A program made the position numbers and the translations under genes. Below, piece by piece: positions 7,583 to 16,648 of a stretch of 64,000 nt of DNA. The first letter of the stretch is position 1. Every line of letters begins with the position of its first letter. Source of the DNA: Marinilabiliales bacterium (GTDB lineage Bacteria > Bacteroidota > Bacteroidia > Bacteroidales > ML635J-15); contig PKTB01000017.1 of assembly GCA_002869385.1 (NCBI GenBank), forward strand, positions 61,743 through 125,742. The letters are read 5' to 3'. The notes below the pieces were generated by a model. It did no database searches. It worked only from the letters and a program-made list of their open reading frames with translations, and was not told the DNA's origin.

Positions 7583-9661
7583 ATGGCAATTAGCAAATTA
7601 AGAAACATTGGTATCGCAGCGCATATTGACGCCGGCAAAACAACATTAACTGAAAGAGTATTATTCTTTACAGGCACAAACCGAAAAGTTGGTGAAACCC
7701 ATGATGGGCAGGCAACTATGGACTTCATGAAGCAAGAGCAGGAACGTGGAATTACTATCGCTTCTGCAGCAATTACCTGTAAATGGGATAATCATCAGAT
7801 TAACCTGATAGACACACCTGGACACGTTGATTTTACAATTGAAGTAGAACGTTCATTAAGAGTAATCGATTGAATGGTTGCTGTTTTTTGTGCTGTAGGT
7901 GGTGTTGAGCCTCAAAGCGAAACTGTTTGGAATCAGGCTGACAGATATCGAGTGCCCCGTCTTGCCTTTATTAATAAAATGGATCGCACAGGTGCAGACT
8001 TCGATGAAGTAGTTTCTCAACTGCACAAATATCTCGATGCAAATCCTGTTCCTATGCAAATCCCAATGGGTGCTGAGGATAACTTTACAGGTGTTATTGA
8101 CCTTATTACCCGAGAAGCTGTTACATTCGAAGATAATACCAGAAACATCAAACCAATACCGGAAGAGTATAAGGCAAAAGTTGAAGAAGCAAGAAATTTC
8201 TTAATTGAAAAAGTTGCTGATTTTGATGATGATGTAATGGATATGTATTTCAATGAAGAAGATATTCCTGCTGAGAAACTAATGGAAGCAGTTAGAAATG
8301 CTACACTAAAACTAATGATAACTCCAGTATTTACAGGTGCTGCTTATAAAAATATTGGCGTTCAATTATTATTGGATGCTGTGGTTAGCTATCTCCCATC
8401 TCCTATCGATATTGGAACAGTTGTAGGACACGATGTTAATGATGAAGAAAAAACTATCACCAGAAATCCTACATCAAAAGACCCATTTGCAGCATTAGCA
8501 TTTAAGCTAATCAACGATCCATATGTTGGACAACAAACTTTTATCAGAATTATTTCCGGTGAACTAAAGAGTGGCATGCAAATATACAATTCTACAAAAG
8601 GGAAAACAGAACGTATTGGTCGTATTTTTAGAATTAAAGCTAAAGAGAGAGAAGAAATCAAAGAAGCAGGTCCTGGAGAAATTGTTGCACTTGTTGGAAT
8701 GAAAACCACAAAAACCGGTGATACTCTTTGTGATATAAACAATCAATTACTATTAGAATCTATTCACATACCTGTTTCAGTTATTGAATTGAAGATACAG
8801 CCAGCAAAGAATAAAGATAAAGATAAACTCGGCGAAGCACTTGCTAAGCTTGTAAACGAAGACCCGTCTTTTAATACAAAATATGACGAAGAAACTGAAG
8901 AAACAATAATTTCAGGAATGGGTGAACTTCATCTAGAGATTATTATTGACAGACTAAAAGACGAGTTTAAGCTAGATGTTGAAGTTGGCGAACCTTCTGT
9001 TGCATACAGTGAAACTATTTCTGAAATCACTGAAGTAAATTACAAACATGCTAAACAGTCAGGTGGTAAAGGACAATTTGCTCATACTGTTTTCAGAATG
9101 GAACCAAATACCGGAAACGGATACGAATTTATCGATATGATTAAAGGTGGTAAAATTCCAGGCGAATATATTCCATCTGTTGACAAGGGAATCAAGAAAA
9201 TCATGCAAAAAGGTGTAATTGCAGGATTCCCGGTTGTTGATGTTAAAATTGTTCTTTTCGAAGGTGGTTTCCATCCTGTGTATTCATCCGATATGGCTTT
9301 CCAGATTTGTGCTGAAGCTGGTTTTAAACAAGGTTTTGTAAAAGCAAGCCCACAACTATTGGAACCGGTTATGAAAATCGAAGTTAATACTCCGGACGAT
9401 TATATTGGTGATGTCGTTGGAAACCTTAATCGAAAACGTGCAAAGATTGAATCAATGCGTCGTTATAGAAAAGGCTCACAAAAGATTGTCGGACTTGTTC
9501 CTCTAATGGAAATGTTTGGTTATTCAACACAATTAAGAAATATTACATCAGGTCGCGCGAACTTCTCAATGGAGTTCTATCAGTATATGCCATTGCCTGC
9601 TGCAGTTCAAGAAGACGTTCTGAAAAAAATTAAAGAAAAGAACGAAGCTAAAAATAGTTAA
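7583..9661 (+). CDS. fusA: Translation elongation factor G, interrupted by in-frame TGA at 7871-7873
   Basis: Reading through TGA gives 692 residues, full length for EF-G, the GTPase that drives ribosomal translocation and acts in recycling. Visible GTPase motifs are AHIDAGKTT (13-21), DTPGH (77-81) and NKMD (131-134); domains II to V follow, with MGELHLEI in domain III. The stop replaces codon 97 in RSLRVID(stop)MVAVF, where EF-G has a near-invariant Gly, so GGA->TGA. A second oddity is [10 protein letters not shown] at 9281, where EF-Gs have Asp before SS (GAT->TAT). No rpsL, rpsG or tuf lies nearby, so this may be the second, divergent EF-G that many Bacteroidota carry. Own promoter and terminator. 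Confidence 0.93.
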
Positions 9662-9692
9662 TACTCAATATCAATTATTACAAGTTAATCTT

Positions 9693-9729
9693 AAAATGCC
9701 GACAAACACTCCTTTTGTCGGCATTTTTA
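9693..9729 (+). terminator. Rho-independent terminator of fusA
   Basis: AAAATGCCGACAAA / TTTGTCGGCATTTT inverted repeat with a 7-nt loop and T-rich tail. Confidence 0.9.
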
Positions 9730-9747
9730 TCTTAAGAAGTTTTTACT

Positions 9748-9755
9748 TATCTTTG
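9748..9755 (+). promoter_or_regulatory. -7 box TATCTTTG just upstream of a start codon
   Basis: Exact TAnnTTTG match ending only 5 bases before the ATG at 9761, implying a leaderless or nearly leaderless transcript. Confidence 0.55.
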
Positions 9756-9760
9756 CAAAG

Positions 9761-10144
9761 ATGCTAAACGAAAGAAACAATATAAACATACTACCGAAAG
9801 TTTTTATAATAACTTTATTGTTAGCATTATTTTTTAATTCATCTAATGCAAAAGTAAAAGCAGATTTTTACTCTGTAAAAAGTAGTATTTCTCAAGTTTC
9901 CAAATTTAATAAATCTGCAAGTATTATTGTATTTTCAGAAATTGTTAAGCCGAGTCAAAACCTTAGAGAAATACCTGTTAACAATCTGGAAGTTGACAGA
10001 ATCAAAAGTTCAGATAACCAGACATATATTATTCTTCAAGATTGTGAGACAAACTATATCAAGAATTTACCTCAAATCTGCTTTATAAATACTCACATGA
10101 TTAGATCTTCATTAAATAGTGATGATATCCCATTGATTTCATAG
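9761..10144 (+). CDS. Hypothetical small exported protein
   Basis: Protein of 127 residues, no family recognised. Residues 12-31 (VFIITLLLALFFNSSNAKV) form a signal peptide with likely cleavage after SNA. The mature part is polar, about 95 residues, with two Cys (in DCETNY and QICFINT) that could form a disulphide in the periplasm. The -7 promoter box ends 5 bases before the ATG and no other in-frame start exists before residue 110, so the start is well supported. It stands upstream of the SecD-head protein in the same direction, but a separate hairpin lies between them. Intact. Confidence 0.6.
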   Translation: MLNERNNINILPKVFIITLLLALFFNSSNAKVKADFYSVKSSISQVSKFNKSASIIVFSEIVKPSQNLREIPVNNLEVDRIKSSDNQTYIILQDCETNYIKNLPQICFINTHMIRSSLNSDDIPLIS

Positions 10145-10226
10145 ATCACCACATTTTTTTTACAAAAATTTAACTTCGGCAATACCGAGGTAAAGTATCA
10201 TATTATAAATTAAAAAAATACAAGAA

Positions 10227-11087
10227 ATGAAATCAATAATATATATTTTAATTGCTGTATTTGCAGCAGGAATAATCTTTAAAGCAATTCCACAAAACTA
10301 CAATAATAAAAAAACGGAAAGTACATTTCAATGTACTGATAATTACGCAAACAATGAGATGATTGAACAATCTGCATTAGTTATGAAATTCAGATTAGAT
10401 AATATCGGATTAGAAGAACAGTATCAACTAGATATCAATTATCAAAACAAAACAATCAATATTCAATCTGAAGAGACAATAACACCAATTATTAACTCAG
10501 GATTCCTTACAGCTAAAGCACAAGTTGAACTTTACGAATGTTATTCACGCAAAGAAGTACTTGGTTTATTAAAAAACGACAGCACTCTTTTCGATTTAAT
10601 GACTATCCCTGAACAGAACAGTTCTATGGTTTCAGATGCTATTTTGGGATATTGTAATACACAGAATATCCCTTTAGTAAACAGCTATATAACAGAACAT
10701 TATAGCAGTTCAGTAATTGAAGGTATTAACTTTATCTGGAGTAATACGCCTAATTCTGAGAATCTGTATGAATTATACTTGTTAAAAAAGCACCCGGCAA
10801 TGAATAAATCTCTAATTTCAGATTCACATGTAGATGAAGATGCTACAGGCTTACTTATACAATTTAATAAGCAGGGCTCTGAAAAGTGGTTTAATCTTAC
10901 CAACACAAATATTAATAAACCAATCGCATTTGTTGTAGATCAAAAAGTCTGTTTTGCTCCTGTGGTAAAAGAAGCTATAAACTCAGGAAGCTGTATGCTA
11001 ACAGGGGATTTCTCTGTTGAAGAACTAAAGCTAATATCTATCCTAATAAATAGTGATGAATTACTACTAAACTGGAAGCATAAATAA
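10227..11087 (+). CDS. Orphan protein with a SecD P1-head-like domain
   Basis: Protein of 286 residues with one N-terminal hydrophobic segment (residues 4-22), signal peptide or anchor. Residues about 205-280 match the SecD periplasmic P1 head pattern: ATGLLIQFNKQGSEKWFNLT, then KPIAFVVDQKVCFAPVV, then GSCMLTGDFSVEELKLIS. In SecD these correspond to the strand before KxLAIVLDGxVxSAP and the ITGxFTxEEA motif. The membrane segments of SecD/SecDF are absent, so it is a stand-alone extracytoplasmic domain. In SecD the domain helps release translocated proteins; here the role is unknown. N-terminal half is unrecognised. Confidence 0.7.
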   Translation: MKSIIYILIAVFAAGIIFKAIPQNYNNKKTESTFQCTDNYANNEMIEQSALVMKFRLDNIGLEEQYQLDINYQNKTINIQSEETITPIINSGFLTAKAQVELYECYSRKEVLGLLKNDSTLFDLMTIPEQNSSMVSDAILGYCNTQNIPLVNSYITEHYSSSVIEGINFIWSNTPNSENLYELYLLKKHPAMNKSLISDSHVDEDATGLLIQFNKQGSEKWFNLTNTNINKPIAFVVDQKVCFAPVVKEAINSGSCMLTGDFSVEELKLISILINSDELLLNWKHK

Positions 11088-11122
11088 TTAACTGAATAAG
11101 CAAGCACAAGTTCTCAATTTAA

Positions 11123-11159
11123 AGGGTTCTACTAATATTATTTGGTAGAACTCTTTTTA
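11123..11159 (+). terminator. Rho-independent terminator
   Basis: GGTTCTACtaat / GGTAGAAC inverted repeat followed by CTCTTTTTAT, 36 bases after the SecD-head gene. Confidence 0.8.
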
Positions 11160-11245
11160 TTTAATTACCTTTGTCAATTCTGATAAAATCATGAATCCAA
11201 ATTTATGATTACTACCAGAGATTTTAACAATTATAACTGTAAATA

Positions 11246-12622
11246 ATGAAAAGAGCAGTTCTATTAGTTTTATTGACATTCTCAATATTAAACCAACTAA
11301 AATGTCAAACAAAAGATAAGTTTGAATTTCTATCCAATGAGACATGTTTTAAATCTAAAAGAAAGATACTTTCTTTTTACTCTGATATAGTTAAGTTTGG
11401 AAATATAAAAGATGGGGACATTGTAGCTGACATAGGCACCTACAATGCTCTGCTACCAACATGCCTAAACCTAACCAATCCCAATATTATTTTCTACATT
11501 CAGGAATACTCCAAACAGAGATTAAATAAAAACAGAATCTTTCAAATAGTTAAATATTATAAAGATCAGACTAAATTAGAATTAAATAATGATTTTAAAT
11601 TTATTATCGGAGAAAAACAAAAGACAAATCTGCCAGATTCTACATTTGATAAAATTATCATCAGCAATACTTTTGAATATATATCTAATTGTGACCTATG
11701 GTTGGCTGATCTAAAATCAAAGTTAAAGGAAGATGGAAAAGTGATTGTTAGTACCGGGAACAATATAGCATCTCGTTATGTTATCAGTATATTCGAAAGA
11801 AATGATTTTACATGTACTCTGGATAAAACATATAAAGGTCGCAACATTCAAATTTTCAATAATTATAGTAAAAGTGATAGATATACAGATGACATTTTCG
11901 ATGCCATAGTTTGCCGTGATTCTGCAAGAGTTAAGCAATTTATTAATAGTGGAATAGACGTTAATACAAAACTTGGAGATATGAATTTGCTTAGCTTAGC
12001 TACAGCTATATCAAACAACTTACATGTAATAAGATTACTTATTAATAATGGAGCTACTTACTATTATGATGACAATCAGCCCTTTTATTCAGATGTAATA
12101 CTTAAATCATCAAGTAATGCATGCTTTGACATCCTGGATTTATTAATAAATCAATATAATAATTGTAATCTGGAAGAATCTTTAATATATGCAGCTTGGC
12201 TTAGTAATGATATAAAAACTGTAGAGCTTCTGATTAATTCTGGTGCGGGTATAACTAGCCCTGGCATTGAAAACGATTTATTTGCAAGAACAATGGAAGG
12301 TGGTTCATTAGAAATATTTAAACTACTTATGAGCAAAAACAATGATATCAATATCTATCAAACTTATGAGGATGGGGCAAACCTGTTACACTTATCTACT
12401 ATGGGCCAAAACACAGAGTTGCTAATTTTTATGATAGAAGAACTCAATTTTGACATTAATTTCATCGATGCTTCTGGAAATACTGTTCTAATGTATGCTG
12501 TTGCTAATGGATGTATTGAAAATGTTAAACTACTCATTGAAAGGTACAAATTAGACCCGAACATAAAAAACAATCATTCCAAGAAAGCAATAGACTATTC
12601 ATTTGATCCGGAAATCTTTTAA
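11246..12622 (+). CDS. Secreted fusion: methyltransferase-like domain plus ankyrin repeats
   Basis: Protein of 458 residues. Residues 1-20 form a signal peptide (MKRAVLLVLLTFSILNQLKC, with Cys at its end). Residues about 45-185 have a Rossmann methyltransferase layout: GDIVADIGTYNALLPTCL in place of motif I, FDKIIISNTFEYISN as motif III, LKEDGKVIVSTG after it. The glycine pattern of motif I is poor (DIGTYNA instead of DIGxGxG), so SAM binding is doubtful. Residues about 210-455 are six or so ankyrin repeats (INSGIDVNTKLGDMNLLSLA, LLINNGATYYYDD, LLINSGAGITSPG, GNTVLMYAVANGCIENVKLL). Ankyrins usually bind proteins. An exported methyltransferase-ankyrin fusion is unusual. Intact. Confidence 0.72.
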   Translation: MKRAVLLVLLTFSILNQLKCQTKDKFEFLSNETCFKSKRKILSFYSDIVKFGNIKDGDIVADIGTYNALLPTCLNLTNPNIIFYIQEYSKQRLNKNRIFQIVKYYKDQTKLELNNDFKFIIGEKQKTNLPDSTFDKIIISNTFEYISNCDLWLADLKSKLKEDGKVIVSTGNNIASRYVISIFERNDFTCTLDKTYKGRNIQIFNNYSKSDRYTDDIFDAIVCRDSARVKQFINSGIDVNTKLGDMNLLSLATAISNNLHVIRLLINNGATYYYDDNQPFYSDVILKSSSNACFDILDLLINQYNNCNLEESLIYAAWLSNDIKTVELLINSGAGITSPGIENDLFARTMEGGSLEIFKLLMSKNNDINIYQTYEDGANLLHLSTMGQNTELLIFMIEELNFDINFIDASGNTVLMYAVANGCIENVKLLIERYKLDPNIKNNHSKKAIDYSFDPEIF

Positions 12623-12664
12623 TACCTTAAAAATTTAAATTAAAATATTTAACTCAATTATTTA

Positions 12665-12672
12665 TATCTTTG
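12665..12672 (+). promoter_or_regulatory. -7 box TATCTTTG for cvfB-like gene
   Basis: Exact TAnnTTTG match, 13 bases before the ATG at 12686; no clear -33 TTTG. Confidence 0.5.
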
Positions 12673-12685
12673 CAAAAACAGTAAT

Positions 12686-13528
12686 ATGCTACAAATCTGG
12701 AAAACACATAAACTAGAGGTAATCAGTTCAGCTGGAGATACTTTTAAAGTTGATGCAAAAGAACACGGACATCTTGAAATATTTAATAACGACCTTGTTT
12801 ATAAGTTCGAACCTGGACAATTTGTCGATATATTTATACAATACGATAAAGAAAGAAATATTGTCGGAGTCCATGGTAAACCAATGGTAGAGCCCGGAGA
12901 ATTTGCAAACCTCAAACTGGTTTCTAACTCAAATATCGGTTCTTTCTTTGATTGGGGAATGGACAAAGACCTATTTTGTCCTTTCGCGGAGCAAAAAATT
13001 GAAATGGAAGTAAATCATTACTATATTGTTTATGTTTATATTGATGAAAAGACTCAAAGAATTGTAGCAAGTACAAAAATTTCAAAATTTATCTCTGAAG
13101 ATACTCCTGAGCTTGAAGAAAAGCAAAAGGTAAATGCAATGATACTTAACAAAAGCCAATTAGGATATAATGCAATTGTCGAAAACAAATATATGGGATT
13201 GCTATACTCAAATGAAGTATTTACAAACCTAAAACCAGGCACTAAGATCAATGCGGTTGTGCACAAAATCCGCGAAGACAATAAAATAGACCTTCGTATG
13301 TTTGTAAACGACGGTAGGGATATTGCAGGCTTTGAAGAAATGATAATCAAATACCTCAATGAACATGAGGGCAAAATGAAGATAAATGATGAAAGTGATC
13401 CTGAAATTATCTATGCCACTTTTGGAATTTCTAAAAAGAACTTTAAAAAAGCTCTTGGTGGACTTTACAAAAAAGGACTTGTCGACTTAAGCACAAGCAC
13501 AGTAAAACTCCTTAGAAACACAAATTAA
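12686..13528 (+). CDS. cvfB: CvfB-like S1 RNA-binding protein
   Basis: Protein of 280 residues, the usual CvfB length. CvfB proteins carry S1-type OB folds and a C-terminal winged helix and affect gene expression through RNA. S1 modules are seen at about 75-105 (FANLKLVSNSNIGSFFDWGM then KDLFCPFAEQ) and 148-205 (VNAMILNKSQLGYNAIVENK, YMGLLYSNEVF, PGTKINAVVHKIREDNKIDL). Residues 225-280 (IIKYLNEHEGKMKINDES, FGISKKNFKKALGGLYKKGLVDL) form the winged helix. Cytoplasmic, no operon partner. Intact frame. Confidence 0.85.
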   Translation: MLQIWKTHKLEVISSAGDTFKVDAKEHGHLEIFNNDLVYKFEPGQFVDIFIQYDKERNIVGVHGKPMVEPGEFANLKLVSNSNIGSFFDWGMDKDLFCPFAEQKIEMEVNHYYIVYVYIDEKTQRIVASTKISKFISEDTPELEEKQKVNAMILNKSQLGYNAIVENKYMGLLYSNEVFTNLKPGTKINAVVHKIREDNKIDLRMFVNDGRDIAGFEEMIIKYLNEHEGKMKINDESDPEIIYATFGISKKNFKKALGGLYKKGLVDLSTSTVKLLRNTN

Positions 13529-13662
13529 TTTATACAAATAACACTTTTTTGCAATTTTTACATTTTATATGTAAAAATATTATTATCTTGCATTTGGATT
13601 TGTGATTAACATTAACCCTAATCTATTATTGTCCGTTATTTTATTTACTAATTTTACTTACT

Positions 13663-13908
13663 ATGAATGTATTTGTTGCTAACCTACACCCTTCAACCAG
13701 GGGAGAAGACTTAAAAACTTTATTTGCCGATTATGGTAACATTTTGTCTGCAAAAGTTATTATGGACAAAGTTACTGGAAAATCAAAACGTTACGGTTTT
13801 GTTGAACTTGAATCAGATGAAATGGGAGAAAAAGCGATTAAAGAGCTTAACGAATCTGAATTTCAAGGAAATACGATTGCTGTGAAACATGCTATTAAAA
13901 ACAATTAA
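13663..13908 (+). CDS. Single-RRM RNA-binding protein
   Basis: Protein of 81 residues made of one RNA recognition motif: RNP2 VFVANL (3-8) and RNP1 KRYGFVEL (42-49), with two aromatic residues on the RNP1 strand positioned to stack on bases. Such small RRM proteins are common in Bacteroidota and cyanobacteria and bind single-stranded RNA; in Bacteroides related RbpB-type proteins act as global RNA-binding regulators. A long AT-rich leader of more than 60 bases precedes the ATG, fitting post-transcriptional control, though no specific element is seen. Monocistronic with a strong terminator. Confidence 0.9.
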   Translation: MNVFVANLHPSTRGEDLKTLFADYGNILSAKVIMDKVTGKSKRYGFVELESDEMGEKAIKELNESEFQGNTIAVKHAIKNN

Positions 13909-13911
13909 AAG

Positions 13912-13936
13912 AAAGCGGGTTTCTCCCGCTTTTTTC
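13912..13936. terminator. Bidirectional Rho-independent terminator
   Basis: AAAGCGGG / CCCGCTTT stem with TTTCT loop, T-run on both strands, between the RRM gene and the convergent paralogue cluster. Confidence 0.85.
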
Positions 13937-14798
13937 ATTTAATAATCTTTTTTATTTCCTTAAAATCTTCTCTAACTAATTGACTTACCTCAATAAGTTC
14001 AACTTCTGTCTTAGGCACATTCTTTTTCCCTATAATAACTTTATACGCGTCATAACCACAAAAATATGCTCGCCAATCTTCATGCTCATTACTATCTGTA
14101 TAAAATGCAAAAAACAAATACCCTTCTGACAAGTAGTATTCTTTTGTACAATCTTCTTTTGCAACAATCTTCATCAGCTCTTCACCATCGTAGTATGCTG
14201 TAATGTTATCAAATTTCTCCACAGTAAAATTATCTATATTACCATTTATTTCCTTAAATTTCTCACGTATTTTATCGGTTTCGATGTGATAAACGGGCTG
14301 ACCATTCATGATTATATACATATCTGATCTGTCAATTATCGACTTTGTTGTAAAATAATCCTCAGCATATCTAAAGTAGTTTTCTTTTAATAATTCTTCA
14401 TCTGATTTTTCAATTATTGTAGGATTATAATTATCGAACTTTATAATAACACTTCCGCAATCTTCACATTGATACAAATAATATTGTAAATCCTGATATA
14501 CATCAAAAATATAATATTCGGTATAACGCATAGCAGCCTGATGAATATCAATTGAGATCATTTGCAAAACCTCACCTGACATATTACTGTACTCATAATA
14601 AATCGATTTTTCTACCTTAAATGAGCCGACAGCAGGCCACGGCCTATTGTTAGCATTTGTAATATCGAGGTCTATATAATACCAGCTAGTATCACAAACC
14701 TCTCCGTAATACTTTAGTGCTTTTTCAATATTAACCTGAGCAAAAGTTAAACATGATAGAGCAAGTAGAATCAATAAAACTTGTATTTTCTTTTTCAT
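13935..14798 (-). CDS. Tandem paralogue A, exported protein of unknown function
   Basis: Protein of 287 residues with a signal peptide (MKKKIQVLLILLALSCLTFAQ), so periplasmic or outer-membrane. No known family recognised. It is the intact member of three tandem paralogues. Shared landmarks: an early segment NNRPWPAVGSFKVEKSIYYEY, then MISIDIHQAAMRYTEYYIFD, LQYYLYQ, GSVIIKF, SDEELLKENYF, then REKFKEINGNIDNF, YYDGEELMKIVAKED, LFFAFY, and VIIGKKNVPKT near the C-terminus. The high Tyr content and repeated short strands suggest a beta-rich fold. Last gene of the minus-strand run that begins with the TraB/GumN gene. Confidence 0.7.
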   Translation of the reverse strand: MKKKIQVLLILLALSCLTFAQVNIEKALKYYGEVCDTSWYYIDLDITNANNRPWPAVGSFKVEKSIYYEYSNMSGEVLQMISIDIHQAAMRYTEYYIFDVYQDLQYYLYQCEDCGSVIIKFDNYNPTIIEKSDEELLKENYFRYAEDYFTTKSIIDRSDMYIIMNGQPVYHIETDKIREKFKEINGNIDNFTVEKFDNITAYYDGEELMKIVAKEDCTKEYYLSEGYLFFAFYTDSNEHEDWRAYFCGYDAYKVIIGKKNVPKTEVELIEVSQLVREDFKEIKKIIK

Positions 14799-14841
14799 TT
14801 TTGTTGATTTGGGTGGAAAGGAAATAAACCTCTCCTATTAT

Positions 14842-15708
14842 CTATAGAACTTCAATAATACTTTCGAAATCATCTTTAACCTGGAAATTATATTCGTGAA
14901 AGTCTTCACCAGATTTTGGCATATATTCTTTACCTAAAATAACCTGATATGCGCTACCATTATAAAAATAGACTCTTATATCTTCACTGTATGATGTAGC
15001 AGGATAATATGCAAAAATAAGTTTCCCATTATCTAGATAGTATTCGCGATTTGAGTCTAATTTTGCTACTATTTTTACAAGTTCATTCCCATTATAATAA
15101 CCAATATAATCGCCACTTTCTCTTTCGATAAGATTATTCATCGAATTTACTTCTTTAAATCTTTTTCGGATATAATCGGTTTGTTCCTTATATACCGGCA
15201 TCCCAAATAAAATATCACAATATGATAAGTTCTTTTGTGCTTCGACTCTTATACTATCTGGATTAAAATCTGATTCAGGGTCAAGAAAATAATTCTCTTC
15301 TAAAGTTGCATCATCTGATTTGCTAATTATCTCATATTCTTGTCCGTTATATTTAATAATAAGTTATCCAACATAGAGTCCTTGATAAACAAAATATGTA
15401 AGATTCTGAAAATCATCATAGATAAAATACTTTGTATAATGCATTGCTGAAATTTTATTATCATCCGAAATCATACTGAGTGTATACCCATGATAGGTAT
15501 CATATGAATAATAGAATGCTTTTTCAGTTTGATATGTACCAACCGCTGACCACATTTGTCCATCAACATTGGTCGAAATAATATCTTTATAAAATGTATC
15601 AGGGCCACATTCTTCACAAATTAATTTAAATGCAGCATCAGGATTAACTTGTGAAAACATATAAAACGACAACAAAAATAAGCTTACTAAAACAATTAAC
15701 TTTTTCAT
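14842..15708 (-). CDS. Tandem paralogue B, interrupted by in-frame TAA at 15364-15366
   Basis: Reading through TAA gives 288 residues, against 287 and 289 for the neighbouring paralogues. It begins with a signal peptide (MKKLIVLVSLFLLSFYMFSQ). Before the stop it carries MWSAVGTYQTEKAFYYSYD and HYTKYFIYDDFQNLTYFVYQ; after it IIKYNGQEYEIISKSDDATL, IRKRFKEVNSMNNLIE, YYNGNELVKIVAKLDSNREY and QVILGKEYMPKS. The stop (codon 115) aligns with Ser in the paralogues (CGSVIIKF and DGSVVIKF against VG(stop)LIIKY), so TCA->TAA. Function unknown. Confidence 0.72.
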
Positions 15709-15747
15709 CTTTTCTAATTTTCTAATTTACCTTAAATATAACATTTT

Positions 15748-16617
15748 TTATGGTTGGATTCTATCAATTATCTCTAAATAATCAAGTTTCACTTCTAAAG
15801 AATAATTATGAAACTCATTTGACTTACCGGAAATATAATCTTTACCGTAAATAATTTGATATGCTTCTTCTTCATAGAAATAGACTCGTATATCCTCACA
15901 TGACTCTGTTTTTGGATAATATGCAAAAATCAAAATTCCATTATCAATATAGTATTCTCTGTTCGAATCATTTTAATCAATAACCTTTATCAAGTCTTTT
16001 CCATGATAATAATATATTACGTTTCCTACTCTCTTTTCGATTAAATCACTAATAGAGATTGTTTCTTTAAAGATTTTTCTAATATATTCTGTCTGCTCCT
16101 TATAATTTGGAATATCAAAGAAACACATGCAGTGTGTAATATTATCATTTGCTTCTCTAAGAATTTGTTCTGAATTCAAATCAGATTCAGAAGTAAAAAA
16201 CATATTTTCTGCTAGTATTTCATCATCTGATGATTGTATAGTTTGGTGATATGTCCCATTAAATTTAATAACTACACTACCATCAGGCTCAGATTGATAA
16301 ACAAAATACTTTAAATTATGAAATTCATCATAAATATAGTATTTTGTATAATGTGAAACTGATATTTCATAATCATCAGCAATCATATATACGGAGTAAT
16401 AACTAGGCGGAGTATAACAATAATAAAATATCTTTTGTGTTTTATAATTTCCAAATCCGGGCCATGTTTGATTATTAAAATTTGTTATCATGGCATTCTG
16501 ATAATTACAAGTATAATCATTTTCTTTATCTGCCAATTCAATTGCAAGTTCTGGTTTTACCTGAGAAAACAAAACACAAGTAAGAAGTATTAAAACAATA
16601 GATAATAAACTTTTCAT
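15748..16617 (-). CDS. Tandem paralogue C, interrupted by in-frame TAA at 15973-15975
   Basis: Reading through TAA gives 289 residues, matching its two paralogues. The start is the ATG at 16617, giving a good signal peptide MKSLLSIVLILLTCVLFSQ; the longer upstream frame overlaps the previous gene and lacks a signal. Landmarks: TWPGFGNYKTQKIFYYCY, HYTKYYIYDEFHNLKYFVYQ, DGSVVIKFNG, YIRKIFKETISISDLIEK, YYHGKDLIKVID(stop)NDSNREYYIDNG, AYQIIYGKDYISGK. The stop (codon 215) aligns with Lys of paralogue B (IVAKLDSNREYY), where Glu is also plausible; GAA->TAA or AAA->TAA. Function unknown, exported. Confidence 0.72.
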
Positions 16618-16648
16618 GCTAATATTTAATTTAAATAAAACTTGAGAA

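Noticed and set aside
7856..9274. Several minus-strand frames inside fusA
   Set aside because: Shadows of a strongly conserved gene on the plus strand.
10170..10190. Hairpin ACTTCGG / CCGAGGT before the SecD-head gene
   Set aside because: One mismatch and no T-run in the needed direction; too weak to call a terminator.
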